From an uncultured Oscillospiraceae bacterium (lineage in GTDB: Bacteria > Bacillota > Clostridia > Oscillospirales > Oscillospiraceae), in NCBI GenBank assembly GCA_900752285.1, contig CAADUW010000012.1:1-55007 (forward strand): a stretch of DNA of 55,007 nt. Reading direction: 5' to 3'. Made by a program: the position numbers and the translations under genes. A model generated the notes under the pieces. It did no database searches. It saw only the letters and a list, made by a program, of their open reading frames with translations, and was not told the DNA's origin. Below, piece after piece: positions 10,144-19,058 of the stretch. The first letter of the stretch is position 1. Each line of letters begins with the position of its first letter.

Positions 10144-11529
10144 TTATGCCAGATAGATTGCCTGACATGCCAGCATAGTCATGTAGCAGTCCAGCTTGCT
10201 GACGAGCTCCAGCGGGGCGTGCATGCACAGCACGGGCACACCGGCGTCCACGGTGACGATGTTCCGGTTCGCCATATAGGCGGCCACGGTGCCGCCGCCG
10301 CCCTGATCCACCTTGCCCAGCGTGGCAAGCTGCCAGCGGACACCGGCATCGTCCAGCACCTTGCGGACGTGGTACATGGCCTCGGCGGAAGCATCGGAAG
10401 CGCCGCCCTTGCCCCGGGAACCGGTGTACTTGCAGATAGAAACGCCGTAGTTCAGCAGACTGTTGTTCCGCTTGTCACAGGTCTCGGCAAAATTGGGATC
10501 AAAGGCATTGGAAACGTCGGCGGACAGGCAGAAGGAATTCTGGAAGCAGGTTCGCAGATCCACGCCCTGACCGGCGCAGAGGATATTCATGAAATACTCA
10601 AATACCTGACTCTGCATGCCGCTGATACCCACACTACCGATTTCCTCCTTGTCGGCGAGAACGCAGACGGCGGTGTGCTTCGGGGTGGACATGTTCAGGA
10701 TGGGCTCGATCTCAGCATAGGCACAGACCCGGTCGTCGTGGCCGTAGGCACCCAGCAGACTCCGGTCCAGACCCACTTCCCGGCAGCGGCCGGCAGGTAC
10801 CACGGTCAGCTCGGCGGAGTGGAAGTCATCCTCCACAATGCCGTACTTCTCATTGAGAAGCCGCATAACGTTCAGCTTTACAAGGTCGCTTCCCTCACCC
10901 GTGACAGGCTCGGTGCCCAGAATCACATTCAGCTGTTCACCGGTGATTCCCTCGGCGAGGGTTTTCTTCATCTGATCGGCTGACAGGTGAATCAGCAGGT
11001 CGGAAACCACCAGAATGGGGTCATTCTCGTCTTCTCCGATGGTCACGGTAACGGTAGTGCCGTCCTTCCGGCAGACCACGCCGTGGATGGCGAGGGGCAC
11101 GCAGGTCCACTGATACTTCTTGATGCCGCCATAGTAGTGGGTCTTGAAGAAGGCAATTTCGGAATCCTCATACAGCGGGTTGGGCTTCAGGTCCATCCGG
11201 GGGGAGTCTACATGGGCGGCACAGATATTGGCGCCCTCTGCCAGAGATTCGGAACCGACCACGGCAATCAGGAAGCTCTTGCCCCGATTGTTCAGGTAGA
11301 TTTTGTCTCCGGGCTTCACGTCCATGCCGGGAACGGCGGGCTTGAAGCCGTGGGCTTCCGCCTGGGCAGTTGCCCATGCGGTGGCTTCCCGCTCGGTCTT
11401 GCAGGTGTCCATAAAAGCGGCGTACCGCTTGCAGTAGCTTTCCATCTCCTCGCGCTGGGCGGCGGTGAGATCCTGATAGGCATTCTTGTGATCCATCAGA
11501 AGAGAAGTGCGAAGTTCGCTTACGTTCAT
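10144..11529 (-). CDS. M18 family aspartyl aminopeptidase
   Basis: The 461-residue product is a cytosolic metallo-aminopeptidase of family M18, which removes N-terminal acidic residues using two metal ions. Ligand motifs are visible: AAHVDSPRMDLK near residue 99 (His and the following Asp), DKEEIGS near residue 295 and a C-terminal CMHAPLELVSK carrying the last His. The start at 11529 follows GGAGGAAAC and overlaps the coaE stop by 4 nt (ATGA); an upstream in-frame ATG at 11568 lies inside coaE. It is the last gene of the tsaC-coaE-aminopeptidase run. Confidence 0.93.
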   Translation of the reverse strand: MNVSELRTSLLMDHKNAYQDLTAAQREEMESYCKRYAAFMDTCKTEREATAWATAQAEAHGFKPAVPGMDVKPGDKIYLNNRGKSFLIAVVGSESLAEGANICAAHVDSPRMDLKPNPLYEDSEIAFFKTHYYGGIKKYQWTCVPLAIHGVVCRKDGTTVTVTIGEDENDPILVVSDLLIHLSADQMKKTLAEGITGEQLNVILGTEPVTGEGSDLVKLNVMRLLNEKYGIVEDDFHSAELTVVPAGRCREVGLDRSLLGAYGHDDRVCAYAEIEPILNMSTPKHTAVCVLADKEEIGSVGISGMQSQVFEYFMNILCAGQGVDLRTCFQNSFCLSADVSNAFDPNFAETCDKRNNSLLNYGVSICKYTGSRGKGGASDASAEAMYHVRKVLDDAGVRWQLATLGKVDQGGGGTVAAYMANRNIVTVDAGVPVLCMHAPLELVSKLDCYMTMLACQAIYLA

Positions 11530-12107
11530 GTGGTTTCCTCCTTGATCTTTTTTAAGAAAGTGTCGCATTTTTGGGAAAATTCCGGAGCGGTCCCGGAATT
11601 TTCCAGAACATAATCACAGTGCTCCCGGAACCAGCTTTCCGGATGCTGGGCATCGATCCGGCGCTCGGCGTAGCTGCGCGAAATGCCGTCCCGTGCCATG
11701 AGCCGCCGGATCCGCTCCTCGCGGGGGGCGACCACCGCAACGGTCACGTCACAAAGTTTCCCGAGACCGCTTTCCAGCAGGGCAATGGCGTCAATAGCGG
11801 CAAGGGCAGGTTTCCGTTCCAGCTGTCGGAGAACTTCCTGCCGGACGGCAGCATGGGTGATCCCGTTCAGCAGGGAAAGGGCAGCGGGATCCGAAAAGAC
11901 CTGTTCGCCAAGCCGCTTCCGGACCAGCCTGCCGTCCGCAAAGCAGTCCGGAAAGGCTTTCTGAAGCCGGCAGAGCATGGGAACATCGGTTTCCAGCAGT
12001 TCGTGATAGATTGCGTCACAGTCCAGCGTTATGCCGCCCTGTTTGCGAACTGCTTCCAGCAGCGTGGTTTTCCCACAGCCGGTGCCGCCGGTGATCCCAA
12101 GAATCAT
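11526..12107 (-). CDS. coaE: Dephospho-CoA kinase
   Basis: The 193-residue P-loop kinase performs the last step of coenzyme A synthesis, phosphorylating the 3'-hydroxyl of dephospho-CoA. The Walker A sequence GGTGCGKTT starts at residue 7 and the family DCDAIYH-like segment follows near residue 29. Length is typical (about 200). The start codon overlaps the stop of tsaC by 4 nt and its own stop overlaps the next start, so the three genes are translationally coupled. Confidence 0.95.
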   Translation of the reverse strand: MILGITGGTGCGKTTLLEAVRKQGGITLDCDAIYHELLETDVPMLCRLQKAFPDCFADGRLVRKRLGEQVFSDPAALSLLNGITHAAVRQEVLRQLERKPALAAIDAIALLESGLGKLCDVTVAVVAPREERIRRLMARDGISRSYAERRIDAQHPESWFREHCDYVLENSGTAPEFSQKCDTFLKKIKEETT

Positions 12108-13138
12108 AGCTCTGCCTCCGCGTCCACAATATGGAAAGCGGCAGCTTTTTTCAGCCGGTTCTGCACGGCAAAGGCTACGCCGCCGCCGGTGGGACAGCGG
12201 GCAAAGACTTTGCCGATGGACGGATCATCCAGTTCCCGCAGCGCGGCAAAAAGCCCAGCTGACAGGGTGGCCACATCGGCTTCCTTTCCATAGGAAAGGG
12301 GATTGCAGTCTACGTACAGAGGAAGCTCTTCCTCAAAGCACAGCACCCGGTCGCGTGGCTGATAGTGCCGGTGAATATACTCCGCCGCCTTCTCCCGGGC
12401 ACCGGCTACAATGATAACCGGCTCCTGCGGGGCGTAATGCCGGTATTTCATACCGGGGGCGCGAACTACGGCGTCCTTATCGATCTGCGCGGTTACAGCC
12501 TTGTCAATCACCAGATCGCCCAGAACCGCAATCAGCTGTTCCGGTGTGATCCCGCCGGGGCGGAGAAGCCGGGGCCGATCCTCGGTCAGATCCACGATGG
12601 TGGATTCCACGCCTACCCGGCAGGGACCGCCGTCTACAATGGCGTCAATTCTGCCGTCATGGTCATGGCGGACATGCTCCGCCGTGGTAGTAGAGGGCTT
12701 CCCGGACAGATTGGCGGAGGGGGCGGCGATGGGAACACCGGAAAGCCGGATAATTTCCCGGGTAATGGCGCAGTCCGGGCAGCGGACGGCCACCGTATCC
12801 AGACCGGCGGTGGTTCGCCGGGGAACGCAGTCCCGCACGGGCAGAACCATGGTCAGCGGGCCCGGCCAGTAAGCCCTTGCAAGGGCGTAGGCGGATTCCG
12901 GGATGTCGTGGCAGATGGCTTCCATTTCTTCCGGCGCGGCAACGTGAAGGATCAGGGGATTGTCCTGAGGACGTCCCTTGGCGTCAAAGATGCGGGCTAC
13001 GGCGGCCTCGTCCAGACCGTTGGCACCCAGACCGTATACGGTTTCCGTAGGAATCGCTACCAGTCCGCCCCGGCGGATAATTTCCGCGGCGGTTTCGGCA
13101 CAGCCGGGATCCTTTGCGGATAAATAGAGAGTCTGCAT
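12104..13138 (-). CDS. tsaC: L-threonylcarbamoyladenylate synthase (Sua5/YwlC type)
   Basis: The 344-residue enzyme makes threonylcarbamoyl-AMP from threonine, bicarbonate and ATP for the t6A modification of ANN-decoding tRNAs. The N-terminal YrdC domain (about residues 1-200) shows IPTETVYGLGAN, KGRPQDNPLI and APSANLSG; a C-terminal Sua5 domain follows, making it the long YwlC form. The start at 13138 (MQTLYL) has AGGTGA at good distance; an ATG three codons upstream is too close to it. It leads the tsaC-coaE-aminopeptidase unit, with a palindrome at 13159-13186 separating it from tpiA. Confidence 0.95.
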   Translation of the reverse strand: MQTLYLSAKDPGCAETAAEIIRRGGLVAIPTETVYGLGANGLDEAAVARIFDAKGRPQDNPLILHVAAPEEMEAICHDIPESAYALARAYWPGPLTMVLPVRDCVPRRTTAGLDTVAVRCPDCAITREIIRLSGVPIAAPSANLSGKPSTTTAEHVRHDHDGRIDAIVDGGPCRVGVESTIVDLTEDRPRLLRPGGITPEQLIAVLGDLVIDKAVTAQIDKDAVVRAPGMKYRHYAPQEPVIIVAGAREKAAEYIHRHYQPRDRVLCFEEELPLYVDCNPLSYGKEADVATLSAGLFAALRELDDPSIGKVFARCPTGGGVAFAVQNRLKKAAAFHIVDAEAEL

Positions 13139-13158
13139 ATCATTCACCTGAAAAGAAC

Positions 13159-13186
13159 GTAGGGACGGCCTTTCGGTCGTCCCTAC
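13159..13186. repeat. Palindromic element between tpiA and tsaC
   Basis: GTAGGGACGGCC and GGTCGTCCCTAC pair around TTTC. Only a weak T stretch (GTTCTTTT) follows on the minus strand, so it is either a weak terminator or a small dispersed palindrome. One G-T mismatch pair is present in the stem. Confidence 0.6.
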
Positions 13187-13201
13187 GGGAGTGGAATACT
13201 G

Positions 13202-13978
13202 TTACACGGTGGGCTGGTTGGCAGCTTCGATGATCTTGACGAACTTCTCGGGGACCAGAGAAGCGCCGCCGATCAGACCGCCGTCGATGTCGGGCTGGGC
13301 CAGCAGCTCGAAAGCGTTCTTCTCGTTCATGGAACCGCCGTACAGGATGGAGATGGCACGGGCATTCTTGGAGGAGTACAGCTTCCGGACAACGGCACGG
13401 ATGTCCTCGCAGACTTCCTCAGCCTGCTCGGGAGTAGCGGTGCGGCCGGTGCCGATGGCCCAGATGGGCTCGTAGGCAATGATCACCTTACGGATCTTGT
13501 CCTCAGGCACGCCCTGCAGGCCCAGCTTGATCTGCATGGAGATCCACTCGGAGGTGATGCCGGACTCACGCTGCTCCAGCGTCTCGCCGCAGCACATGAT
13601 GGGCACGAGACCTGCTTCCAGAGCGGCCAGAACCTTGGCGTTTACATCGGCGTCGGTTTCGCCCATGGCACGGCGCTCGGAGTGACCGATGATCACGTAT
13701 TTGCAGCCGGCGTCCACCAGCATGTTGGTGGCGATTTCACCGGTGTAAGCGCCGGAAGCGTGGGGGTTGCAGTTCTCGGCACCGATGCCCACCCGGGTCT
13801 CACGCATGGCGCGGACGGCGGCGGGGATGCAAACGGCGGGAACACACAGGGCAACATCGCACCAGCGGCCCTTGGGCATGATCGCCTTCAGCTGGGTCAT
13901 AAACTCCTTGGTTTCAGAGGGGGTCTTGTTCATCTTCCAGTTGCCGGCGATGACGGTCTTGCGGTATTTTCTGTTCAT
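13202..13978 (-). CDS. tpiA: Triosephosphate isomerase
   Basis: The 258-residue TIM-barrel enzyme interconverts glyceraldehyde-3-phosphate and dihydroxyacetone phosphate. Catalytic residues are in place: Asn and Lys in AGNWKMNK near residue 11, His in IGHSERR near residue 96 and Glu in AYEPIWAIGTG near residue 169, plus the phosphate-binding YGGSM near 214. A GGAGAG ribosome site precedes the start. It lies 72 bp downstream of pgk in the same direction, so trmL-pgk-tpiA probably form one transcript. Confidence 0.97.
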   Translation of the reverse strand: MNRKYRKTVIAGNWKMNKTPSETKEFMTQLKAIMPKGRWCDVALCVPAVCIPAAVRAMRETRVGIGAENCNPHASGAYTGEIATNMLVDAGCKYVIIGHSERRAMGETDADVNAKVLAALEAGLVPIMCCGETLEQRESGITSEWISMQIKLGLQGVPEDKIRKVIIAYEPIWAIGTGRTATPEQAEEVCEDIRAVVRKLYSSKNARAISILYGGSMNEKNAFELLAQPDIDGGLIGGASLVPEKFVKIIEAANQPTV

Positions 13979-14050
13979 GTTGACTCTCCTTGTCTATGTT
14001 TCCAACCACGATGGGGCGGAATAAATATGAGTAACCCGATCCCGGGGGAT

Positions 14051-15250
14051 TTACTTATCCTGCAGGCAGGCAATGCCGGGCAGCTCCAGACCCTCCAGGA
14101 ATTCCAGAGAAGCACCGCCGCCGGTGGAAATGTGGGTGATCTTGTCGGCGAAGCCCAGCTGCTCGCAGGCAGCAGCGCTGTCGCCGCCGCCGACGATGGT
14201 CACGGCGTCGGAATCCGCCAGAGCCTGTGCCACGGCAATGGTGCCCTTGGCCAGAGTGGGATTCTCAAACACACCCATGGGTCCGTTCCAGACAACGGTC
14301 TTGGCAGCCTTCACAGCCTCAGCGAACAGAGCCTGGCTCTTGACACCGATGTCCAGACCCATCTTGTCAGCGGGGATGGCGTCGGCAGCCACAGTCTCAA
14401 CAGCAATTTCGCCGTCGATGGGGTCAGGGAAGGAGGCAGCAACCACAGCGTCAACAGGCAGCAGCAGCTTGACGCCCTTTGCCTCAGCCTTTGCCATCAT
14501 GTCCTTGCAGTAATCGATCTTTTCGTTGTCAACAAGGCTCTTGCCGATGTCGTAACCCTTGGCGGCCAGGAAGGTGAAGGCCATGCCACCGCCGATGACC
14601 AGCGTGTCGACCTTCTCCAGCAGATTGTTGATCACGTTCAGCTTGTCGGAAACCTTGGCGCCGCCCAGAATGGCAACAAAAGGACGCTCGGGATTGGCCA
14701 GAGCCTTGCCCATGATGGAAACTTCCTTCTGAACCAGATAGCCGCAGACAGCAGGCAGGTAATCTGCCACACCGGCGGTGGAGGAGTGGGCGCGGTGCGC
14801 GGTGCCGAAGGCATCGTTGACAAAAATGTCAGCCATGGAAGCCAGACGCTTGCTCAGCTCGGGATCGTTCTTGGTCTCACCCTTCTCAAAACGGGTGTTC
14901 TCCAGCATCATCACGTCGCCGTCCTTCAGTGCGGCGGCCTTGGCGTGGGCGTCCTCGCCGGCTACGTCGGAAGCCATGATGACCGGCTTACCCAGCAGCT
15001 CGCTGATCCGATCGGCAACAATCTTCAGGCTCAGCTCGGGCTTGTACTCGCCCTTGGGCTTGCCCATGTGGGAGCAGAGGATAACCTTTGCGCCCTTATC
15101 AACCAGATAACGGATGGTGGGCATGGCGGCCACGATCCGCTTGTCGGAGGTGATCTGACCGTTCTTGGTGGGAACGTTGAAGTCGCAGCGGCACAGAACG
15201 CGCTTACCGGCTACGTCAATGTCCTCGATGGATTTCTTATTGTAATTCAT
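14051..15250 (-). CDS. pgk: Phosphoglycerate kinase
   Basis: The 399-residue two-domain enzyme makes ATP and 3-phosphoglycerate from 1,3-bisphosphoglycerate. It shows [11 protein letters not shown] near residue 20, SHMGKPKG near 61 and a C-terminal GGGDSAAA near 350. The start at 15250 (MNYNKKS) is chosen over 15256 because GGAGG is 7 nt upstream of it and the ATG overlaps the trmL stop (ATGA). No gapA is next to it, unlike the common gapA-pgk-tpiA order. Confidence 0.97.
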   Translation of the reverse strand: MNYNKKSIEDIDVAGKRVLCRCDFNVPTKNGQITSDKRIVAAMPTIRYLVDKGAKVILCSHMGKPKGEYKPELSLKIVADRISELLGKPVIMASDVAGEDAHAKAAALKDGDVMMLENTRFEKGETKNDPELSKRLASMADIFVNDAFGTAHRAHSSTAGVADYLPAVCGYLVQKEVSIMGKALANPERPFVAILGGAKVSDKLNVINNLLEKVDTLVIGGGMAFTFLAAKGYDIGKSLVDNEKIDYCKDMMAKAEAKGVKLLLPVDAVVAASFPDPIDGEIAVETVAADAIPADKMGLDIGVKSQALFAEAVKAAKTVVWNGPMGVFENPTLAKGTIAVAQALADSDAVTIVGGGDSAAACEQLGFADKITHISTGGGASLEFLEGLELPGIACLQDK

Positions 15251-15759
15251 AGACATTCCTCCATGTTTTCCCGGGAATTACCCCGCATTTTTCCAAAGGA
15301 CGTTAAATCTGGGAAGGAAAGCTGGCGAAGGGCCTCATATACGGTGATTGCCACGGAATTGCTCAGGTTCAGGCTTCGGGCCTCTTCCCGCATGGGAATC
15401 CGGACACAGCTGTCATAGTGCGCCGCGAGAAAATCTTCCGGCAGCCCTTTGGTTTCCTTGCCGAAGAAAAGATAACACCCATCCTGAAAAGCCGCTTCGG
15501 TGTAGCACCTGGGGGCCTTCGTGGAAAGACACCACATCTGCTGCACACGGTTGCGGGCGAAGAAGTCCTCCAGATTGTCATAAACCAGCACCTCTACCAG
15601 ATGCCAGTAGTCCAGTCCTGCTCTGCGTACGGCCCGCTCGGAGATATCAAATCCAAGCGGACGGATCAGGTGCAGGCGGCTGCCGGTAGCGGCACAGGTT
15701 CTGGCAATGTTTCCGCAATTCTGGGGAATTTCGGGCTCCACCAGTACAATGTTCAGCAT
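15247..15759 (-). CDS. trmL: tRNA (cytidine(34)-2'-O)-methyltransferase TrmL
   Basis: The 170-residue SPOUT-class enzyme methylates the wobble-base ribose of certain leucine tRNAs. The family motifs are present: [15 protein letters not shown] near residue 8, [11 protein letters not shown] near residue 97 and the knot segment [17 protein letters not shown] near residue 129. Length agrees with E. coli TrmL (157) plus a short tail. It is the first gene of the trmL-pgk-tpiA run, with a clear ribosome site (GGAGG) and a promoter upstream. Confidence 0.95.
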   Translation of the reverse strand: MLNIVLVEPEIPQNCGNIARTCAATGSRLHLIRPLGFDISERAVRRAGLDYWHLVEVLVYDNLEDFFARNRVQQMWCLSTKAPRCYTEAAFQDGCYLFFGKETKGLPEDFLAAHYDSCVRIPMREEARSLNLSNSVAITVYEALRQLSFPDLTSFGKMRGNSRENMEECL

Positions 15760-15819
15760 TTGCCATCCTCCTGACGGAAGGAACCCACAGGTTTGCTTTC
15801 CTCAATCCGTACAGAATCT

Positions 15820-15848
15820 ATTGTAAAACATGTGGCGAATAAAATCAA
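15820..15848 (-). promoter_or_regulatory. trmL-pgk-tpiA promoter
   Basis: On the minus strand TTGATT (15843-15848) and TACAAT (15820-15825) are 17 bp apart, about 60 bases before trmL. Confidence 0.65.
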
Positions 15849-15945
15849 TCCAAAAAACTTATTTTTTGGAAGTTTTTTATACTATCCACATAAAGAAAGA
15901 CGGGGCACAGGGAAAATTGGTGAAAAATGATACAGCCGCCAAAAT

Positions 15946-16061
15946 CCGCCCCGGGGAGAAGTCCCGGGGCGGAAGCCGAGACGGCGAAAAGCCTCGCAGA
16001 GTTTGCCGCCCGCAGGCGGCAAAGGGATTCCAATTATTTTCTGTCGGGGCGTGTACCTGAG
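15946..16061. repeat. Palindrome-module repeat, second copy
   Basis: The gene-free interval 15760-16083 contains CCGCCCCGGGG against CCCGGGGCGG (15946-15972), TTTGCCGCC against GGCGGCAAA (16002-16023), and a stretch at 16037-16061 identical to bases 5-29 of the window (TTTTCTGTCGGGGCGTGTAC and following). The modules are those of 1-181 and 17819-17935 in a different order. A full MITE-like copy follows immediately. Confidence 0.7.
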
Positions 16062-16083
16062 ATTTATCAAGGGTATTTTCTAA

Positions 16084-16244
16084 GGCAACACCGCACAATT
16101 GCGTCTGCGAGTCTCCGCCGTCTTTTTGCCCCACTTCTTCAGTTTGAAAAACGAGAAATACATACAGGATTCCTTCGTTTTCCAAATTTTGAATTGGGGC
16201 AAAAATCCTGTCTGAGACTTCTTGCCGAATTGCGCGGTGCTGCC
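16084..16244 (+). mobile_element. 161-bp MITE-like repeat, copy 1
   Basis: The element opens GGCAACACCGCACAATTGCG and closes with CGAATTGCGCGGTGCTGCC, which are imperfect terminal inverted repeats of about 17 bp. Copies of exactly the same length lie at 21694-21854 and 54847-55007, and a 65-bp internal-deletion form at 26105-26169. TAA stands on the left border and CTAA on the right, compatible with a short TA-type target duplication. It encodes no transposase. Confidence 0.85.
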
Positions 16245-16319
16245 CTAAAGCAAAAGAAATTGCGCCCGGAGAGCAGAACGGTTAAAGAAAATAAGACCGA
16301 TAAACTGGAATTTATATAG

Positions 16320-16853
16320 CTAATGCTGTTCCACATAATCAATAAATTCTTGCGTCTTAGACCAGTACTTAATTCCCCAATTTTCAAAATTCCATTCATC
16401 CATGTAATTGTTACATTCATAGTCAATATAAAAAATCTGTTCATCTTGTACAATGAAATTAGTCGGAAAATAATCTATATTCAAACCTGCTTCATATACT
16501 ACCTTTGCCATTTCTCTCATTTGCATCAAATACAAATTTTTCATTGTATCATTTTTCACTAGATCATATATGGTTGCTCCCGCAATATATTCTTTTAATA
16601 TTCTTTCATTTATTATATCAATGTCTAACATTTTTGGAATTCTAATTCCCGTTTGCAGCAGCCTGTTATAATCATTTTGTTCCGTTTCGATTTTATTGCC
16701 AAATGAGTAATATTCACATGGTTCATGGTGTATCTGCTTTAATACATAAAAGTTACCTTCTCTCTCTGCTAAATAGGAATAACCACCTTTTCCATGTCCT
16801 AATAATTTCACAATTTTATATTCTTTCTGATTAACGCTCATAACATCCTGCAT
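16320..16853 (-). CDS. Protein-kinase-like protein of an AT-rich island
   Basis: The 177-residue product has a compact kinase-like fold: a glycine loop LGHGKGGYSYLAE (residues 18-30), a Lys in VLKQI (Lys39), NIDYFPTNF (125-133) in place of the usual HxDxxxxN, and YIDYE (142-146) in place of the metal-binding DFG/IDxE. Asp127, Asn132 and Asp144 are thus retained while the His is an Asn. It is shorter than typical eukaryote-like kinases (about 250), so it may be a minimal phosphotransferase of the APH/RIO type. GGGAGG is 7 nt before the start. Base composition is far more AT-rich than its neighbours, suggesting transfer. Substrate unknown. Confidence 0.6.
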   Translation of the reverse strand: MQDVMSVNQKEYKIVKLLGHGKGGYSYLAEREGNFYVLKQIHHEPCEYYSFGNKIETEQNDYNRLLQTGIRIPKMLDIDIINERILKEYIAGATIYDLVKNDTMKNLYLMQMREMAKVVYEAGLNIDYFPTNFIVQDEQIFYIDYECNNYMDEWNFENWGIKYWSKTQEFIDYVEQH

Positions 16854-16919
16854 TGTCGTACCTCCCGAAATTCAAATTTATTAAATTGTTCTATATATTG
16901 GGATTTGTGGGGATGAAGA

Positions 16920-17522
16920 ATGGAATATAAAAAATTGGGGGATATTGCCACCTACATAAATGGTTACCCATTTAAGCCAGAAGATAGGGGCGAGTGTGGG
17001 CTTCCAATAATTCGGATACAAGACTTAACTGGCAATACTTATGACTTGGGGTATTACGATGGCAAATACCCAGAACGCATTGAAATAAATAACGGTGACA
17101 TTCTGATTTCATGGTCGGCCAGTTTGGGGGTGTATGTATGGAATAGGGGAAAGACACTACTTAACCAGCACATTTTCAAGGTAGTATTCGACAAGGTGGA
17201 AATAAATAAGAGATATTTTGTCTACGCTGTACAGTTCAAATTAAAAGAAATGGAAGCAAAAACTCATGGTGCTACGATGAAACACATCGTAAAAAAGGAC
17301 TTTGACAGTACTTTGATCCCATATCCATCTCTTAAGGAGCAATCCAGAATTGCAGAAATTATTGATTCAATAGCCAAATCAATAAACATGCGCCAAAAGC
17401 AGCTTCAAAAACTGGATGACCTCATCAAAGCCCAATTTGTTCCATTCATTTCATGCTCATCTTCCTGCCTTTCGGACAAGAAGCATCCCTCGCCGTCAGT
17501 TCGGTCAATTCCGATTTGTTGA
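16920..17522 (+). CDS. Type I restriction specificity subunit HsdS, partial
   Basis: The 200-residue frame matches one half of an HsdS subunit, which chooses the DNA target of type I restriction-modification. It opens with KKLGDIATYINGYPF, contains one target-recognition domain (about 15-150) and ends with the conserved helical spacer (LKEQSRIAEIIDSIAKSINMR and on, about 140-180). A full HsdS has two such halves and about 400 residues. After KLDDLIKAQF the sequence stops resembling the family, so the 3' part looks replaced or frameshifted. No hsdM or hsdR lies nearby. It is AT-rich like the adjacent kinase-like gene, diverges from it, and has GGGG near the start. Confidence 0.8.
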   Translation: MEYKKLGDIATYINGYPFKPEDRGECGLPIIRIQDLTGNTYDLGYYDGKYPERIEINNGDILISWSASLGVYVWNRGKTLLNQHIFKVVFDKVEINKRYFVYAVQFKLKEMEAKTHGATMKHIVKKDFDSTLIPYPSLKEQSRIAEIIDSIAKSINMRQKQLQKLDDLIKAQFVPFISCSSSCLSDKKHPSPSVRSIPIC

Positions 17523-17691
17523 ATTGATGTTCAGTCTAGCACACACGCGCCTCAATAGCAAGCAATCCGCAAAGGGGCAAAGCCGCAAGGCGCACTTACT
17601 CTCCACCTGCCCAAGGTCAGACGGTGGCAGTGCTTATCGGTAAGCTTCAAAGGTTGTTTTCAGCGAAGTGGGCGGTATATCTACTTATGAA

Positions 17692-17725
17692 AATCCCTCA
17701 CACCAGATGAAAAGTGTGAGGGATT
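17692..17725. terminator. Hairpin after the HsdS fragment
   Basis: AATCCCTCACAC and GTGTGAGGGATT pair around a 10-base loop. It follows the HsdS fragment by 170 bases. No strong T run follows, so termination is probable but not certain. Confidence 0.5.
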
Positions 17726-17771
17726 CTCCGGACGATTCATAACTGCTTTCATTCACCACAAACGAGCTGCA

Positions 17772-17822
17772 GTCATGATGTAATTTTTGGTGGAAACCAC
17801 CCTTTATAAATTACATCATGAC
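17772..17822. repeat. 51-bp palindrome with inner stem
   Basis: GTCATGATGTAATTT and AAATTACATCATGAC are perfect 15-bp arms, with GGTGG and CCACC pairing again inside. It borders the palindrome-module repeat at 17819-17935. Together with it, the gene-free interval 17523-17960 holds only hairpins and a degenerate HsdS tail. Confidence 0.8.
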
Positions 17823-17935
17823 AGAAAATACCTCTCAGACTGCGAGTGCGCGCGGCAGGCTGCAAGCCCCTTGTCAAAAAGGGCGAAGTCCTTTTTGACA
17901 GCCTGAAATCCGTCCCGGGGAGAAGTCCCGGGGCA
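17819..17935. repeat. Palindrome-module repeat, third copy
   Basis: The sequence from GACAGAAAATAC through GCGCGCGGCAGGCTGCAA and the hairpin TGTCAAAAAGGGC/GTCCTTTTTGACA (17872-17900) parallels 28-142 of the window, but lacks the extra inner palindrome found there at 60-84. It is followed by the CCCGGGGAGAAGTCCCGGGG module also seen at 15949-15969. It sits at the 3' end of the lipoprotein gene and may serve as its terminator. Confidence 0.7.
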
Positions 17936-17960
17936 GATTCTGTTTTTATGGAATTTGCGG

Positions 17961-18845
17961 TTAGCCAACGACCAGACTCAGCTGACCGTCCGTAAGGAAC
18001 CAACTGCCGCCGATGGTGGTAATGACTGCGTCGGTGGTCAGAGTCACCTCCAGAACCAGATCCAGCTGATCGTCGCTGCCAAGCTGGGGGATGGTGAAGC
18101 TCAGATCGGACAGATTCTCTTCATAGCTGCCGGGGCCTTCCCCCGCGGGCATGGTCAGGTTCTGGCTGTCGATCTCCTGCCCGTTGAGCTTCAGTACCAG
18201 CCGTGCCCCCCGGAAGCCTACGCTGGTACCGCTTTCGGCAAGCCGGGGAAGCTGAACCTGTGCATAGCTGTTCTGCACGGTAAGTTTCCCGTCCTGACTG
18301 TTCCACTCTCCAAGGAACAGGTTGCAGTAGGCGGTAAGGCTGGACTGGAGATAAACCAGAGCATCCTCGGTAGGCGCATCGGGGGAGGACAGAAGAATCT
18401 GGGCATTTTCTCCGGTGCTGTCACTGAGGTTGCAGAAGAAGCTGTAGCCGTCGGCGGCCTTTACGGGAACGGTGGCGTTGAAGCTGCTGCCGTTCCAGAC
18501 GCATTTGGCAGAGGCGACCTTCTGTCCGTCCAGATACACAAGAAAATCCGCTTCCATTCCGTCCCGGTAGGTGGAGGGGACGGCGGTCAGGAGAATATCA
18601 GCGCCGCCGCTGCCGTCCCAGACGGTGGGCTGCATGCTCCACTCACTCAGATAAAGCCCCACATCTTTCGCAAGCTGGGCGGTGAGGGCATCAATTTGAG
18701 AACGGAGCAAAGTGTTTTCGTTTTCCAGTTCGGAGATCCGGTTTTCCAGTTCCGTGGTTTTATCCGCCTTGCATCCGGCAATGGAAACGGCAAAAATCAC
18801 CGCCAGCAAAGCACAGGCAAAGGCGCGAAGATTATGTTTGCGCAT
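17961..18845 (-). CDS. Lipoprotein with N-terminal coiled coil, unknown function
   Basis: The 294-residue product has a signal peptide ending in a lipobox (SIAGC, Cys near residue 25), so it should be anchored to the outer face of the membrane. A leucine-zipper-like coiled coil follows (about 30-55, TTELENRISELENENTLLRS and on). The rest is a beta-rich region with two similar halves, each opening with a LYLSEW/LFLGEW motif (near 63 and 172), suggesting an internal duplication. AGGAGG precedes the start at 18845. I recognise no named family. It is transcribed alone from its own promoter. Confidence 0.75.
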   Translation of the reverse strand: MRKHNLRAFACALLAVIFAVSIAGCKADKTTELENRISELENENTLLRSQIDALTAQLAKDVGLYLSEWSMQPTVWDGSGGADILLTAVPSTYRDGMEADFLVYLDGQKVASAKCVWNGSSFNATVPVKAADGYSFFCNLSDSTGENAQILLSSPDAPTEDALVYLQSSLTAYCNLFLGEWNSQDGKLTVQNSYAQVQLPRLAESGTSVGFRGARLVLKLNGQEIDSQNLTMPAGEGPGSYEENLSDLSFTIPQLGSDDQLDLVLEVTLTTDAVITTIGGSWFLTDGQLSLVVG

Positions 18846-18905
18846 AGGGGAACCTCCTATATGGGATGATCCGGGCAAAACAGACAGTTTACCCTGTATT
18901 TACCC

Positions 18906-18934
18906 ATTATACGATACGCAAAGAAAATATGCAA
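18906..18934 (-). promoter_or_regulatory. Promoter of the lipoprotein gene
   Basis: On the minus strand TTGCAT (18929-18934) and TATAAT (18906-18911) are 17 bp apart. Confidence 0.7.
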
Positions 18935-19058
18935 CCGGATAATTCTTTACTTTTTCTTACATTTTTGGGAACAGGAGCCTGTTTCGAAGAAAAAGCGGAC
19001 GGCAGGCCCTGCACCTGTGATCCTGAGAACATCCCCCGACAGAGTGGCATTCCTGGCT

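Noticed and set aside
16082..16185. A small protein frame shared by all full MITE copies on the minus strand (beginning MENEGILYVFLVFQ)
   Set aside because: The copies are nearly identical DNA, so conservation of the frame carries no extra evidence. There is no convincing ribosome site, and in each copy it fuses to unrelated flanking sequence.
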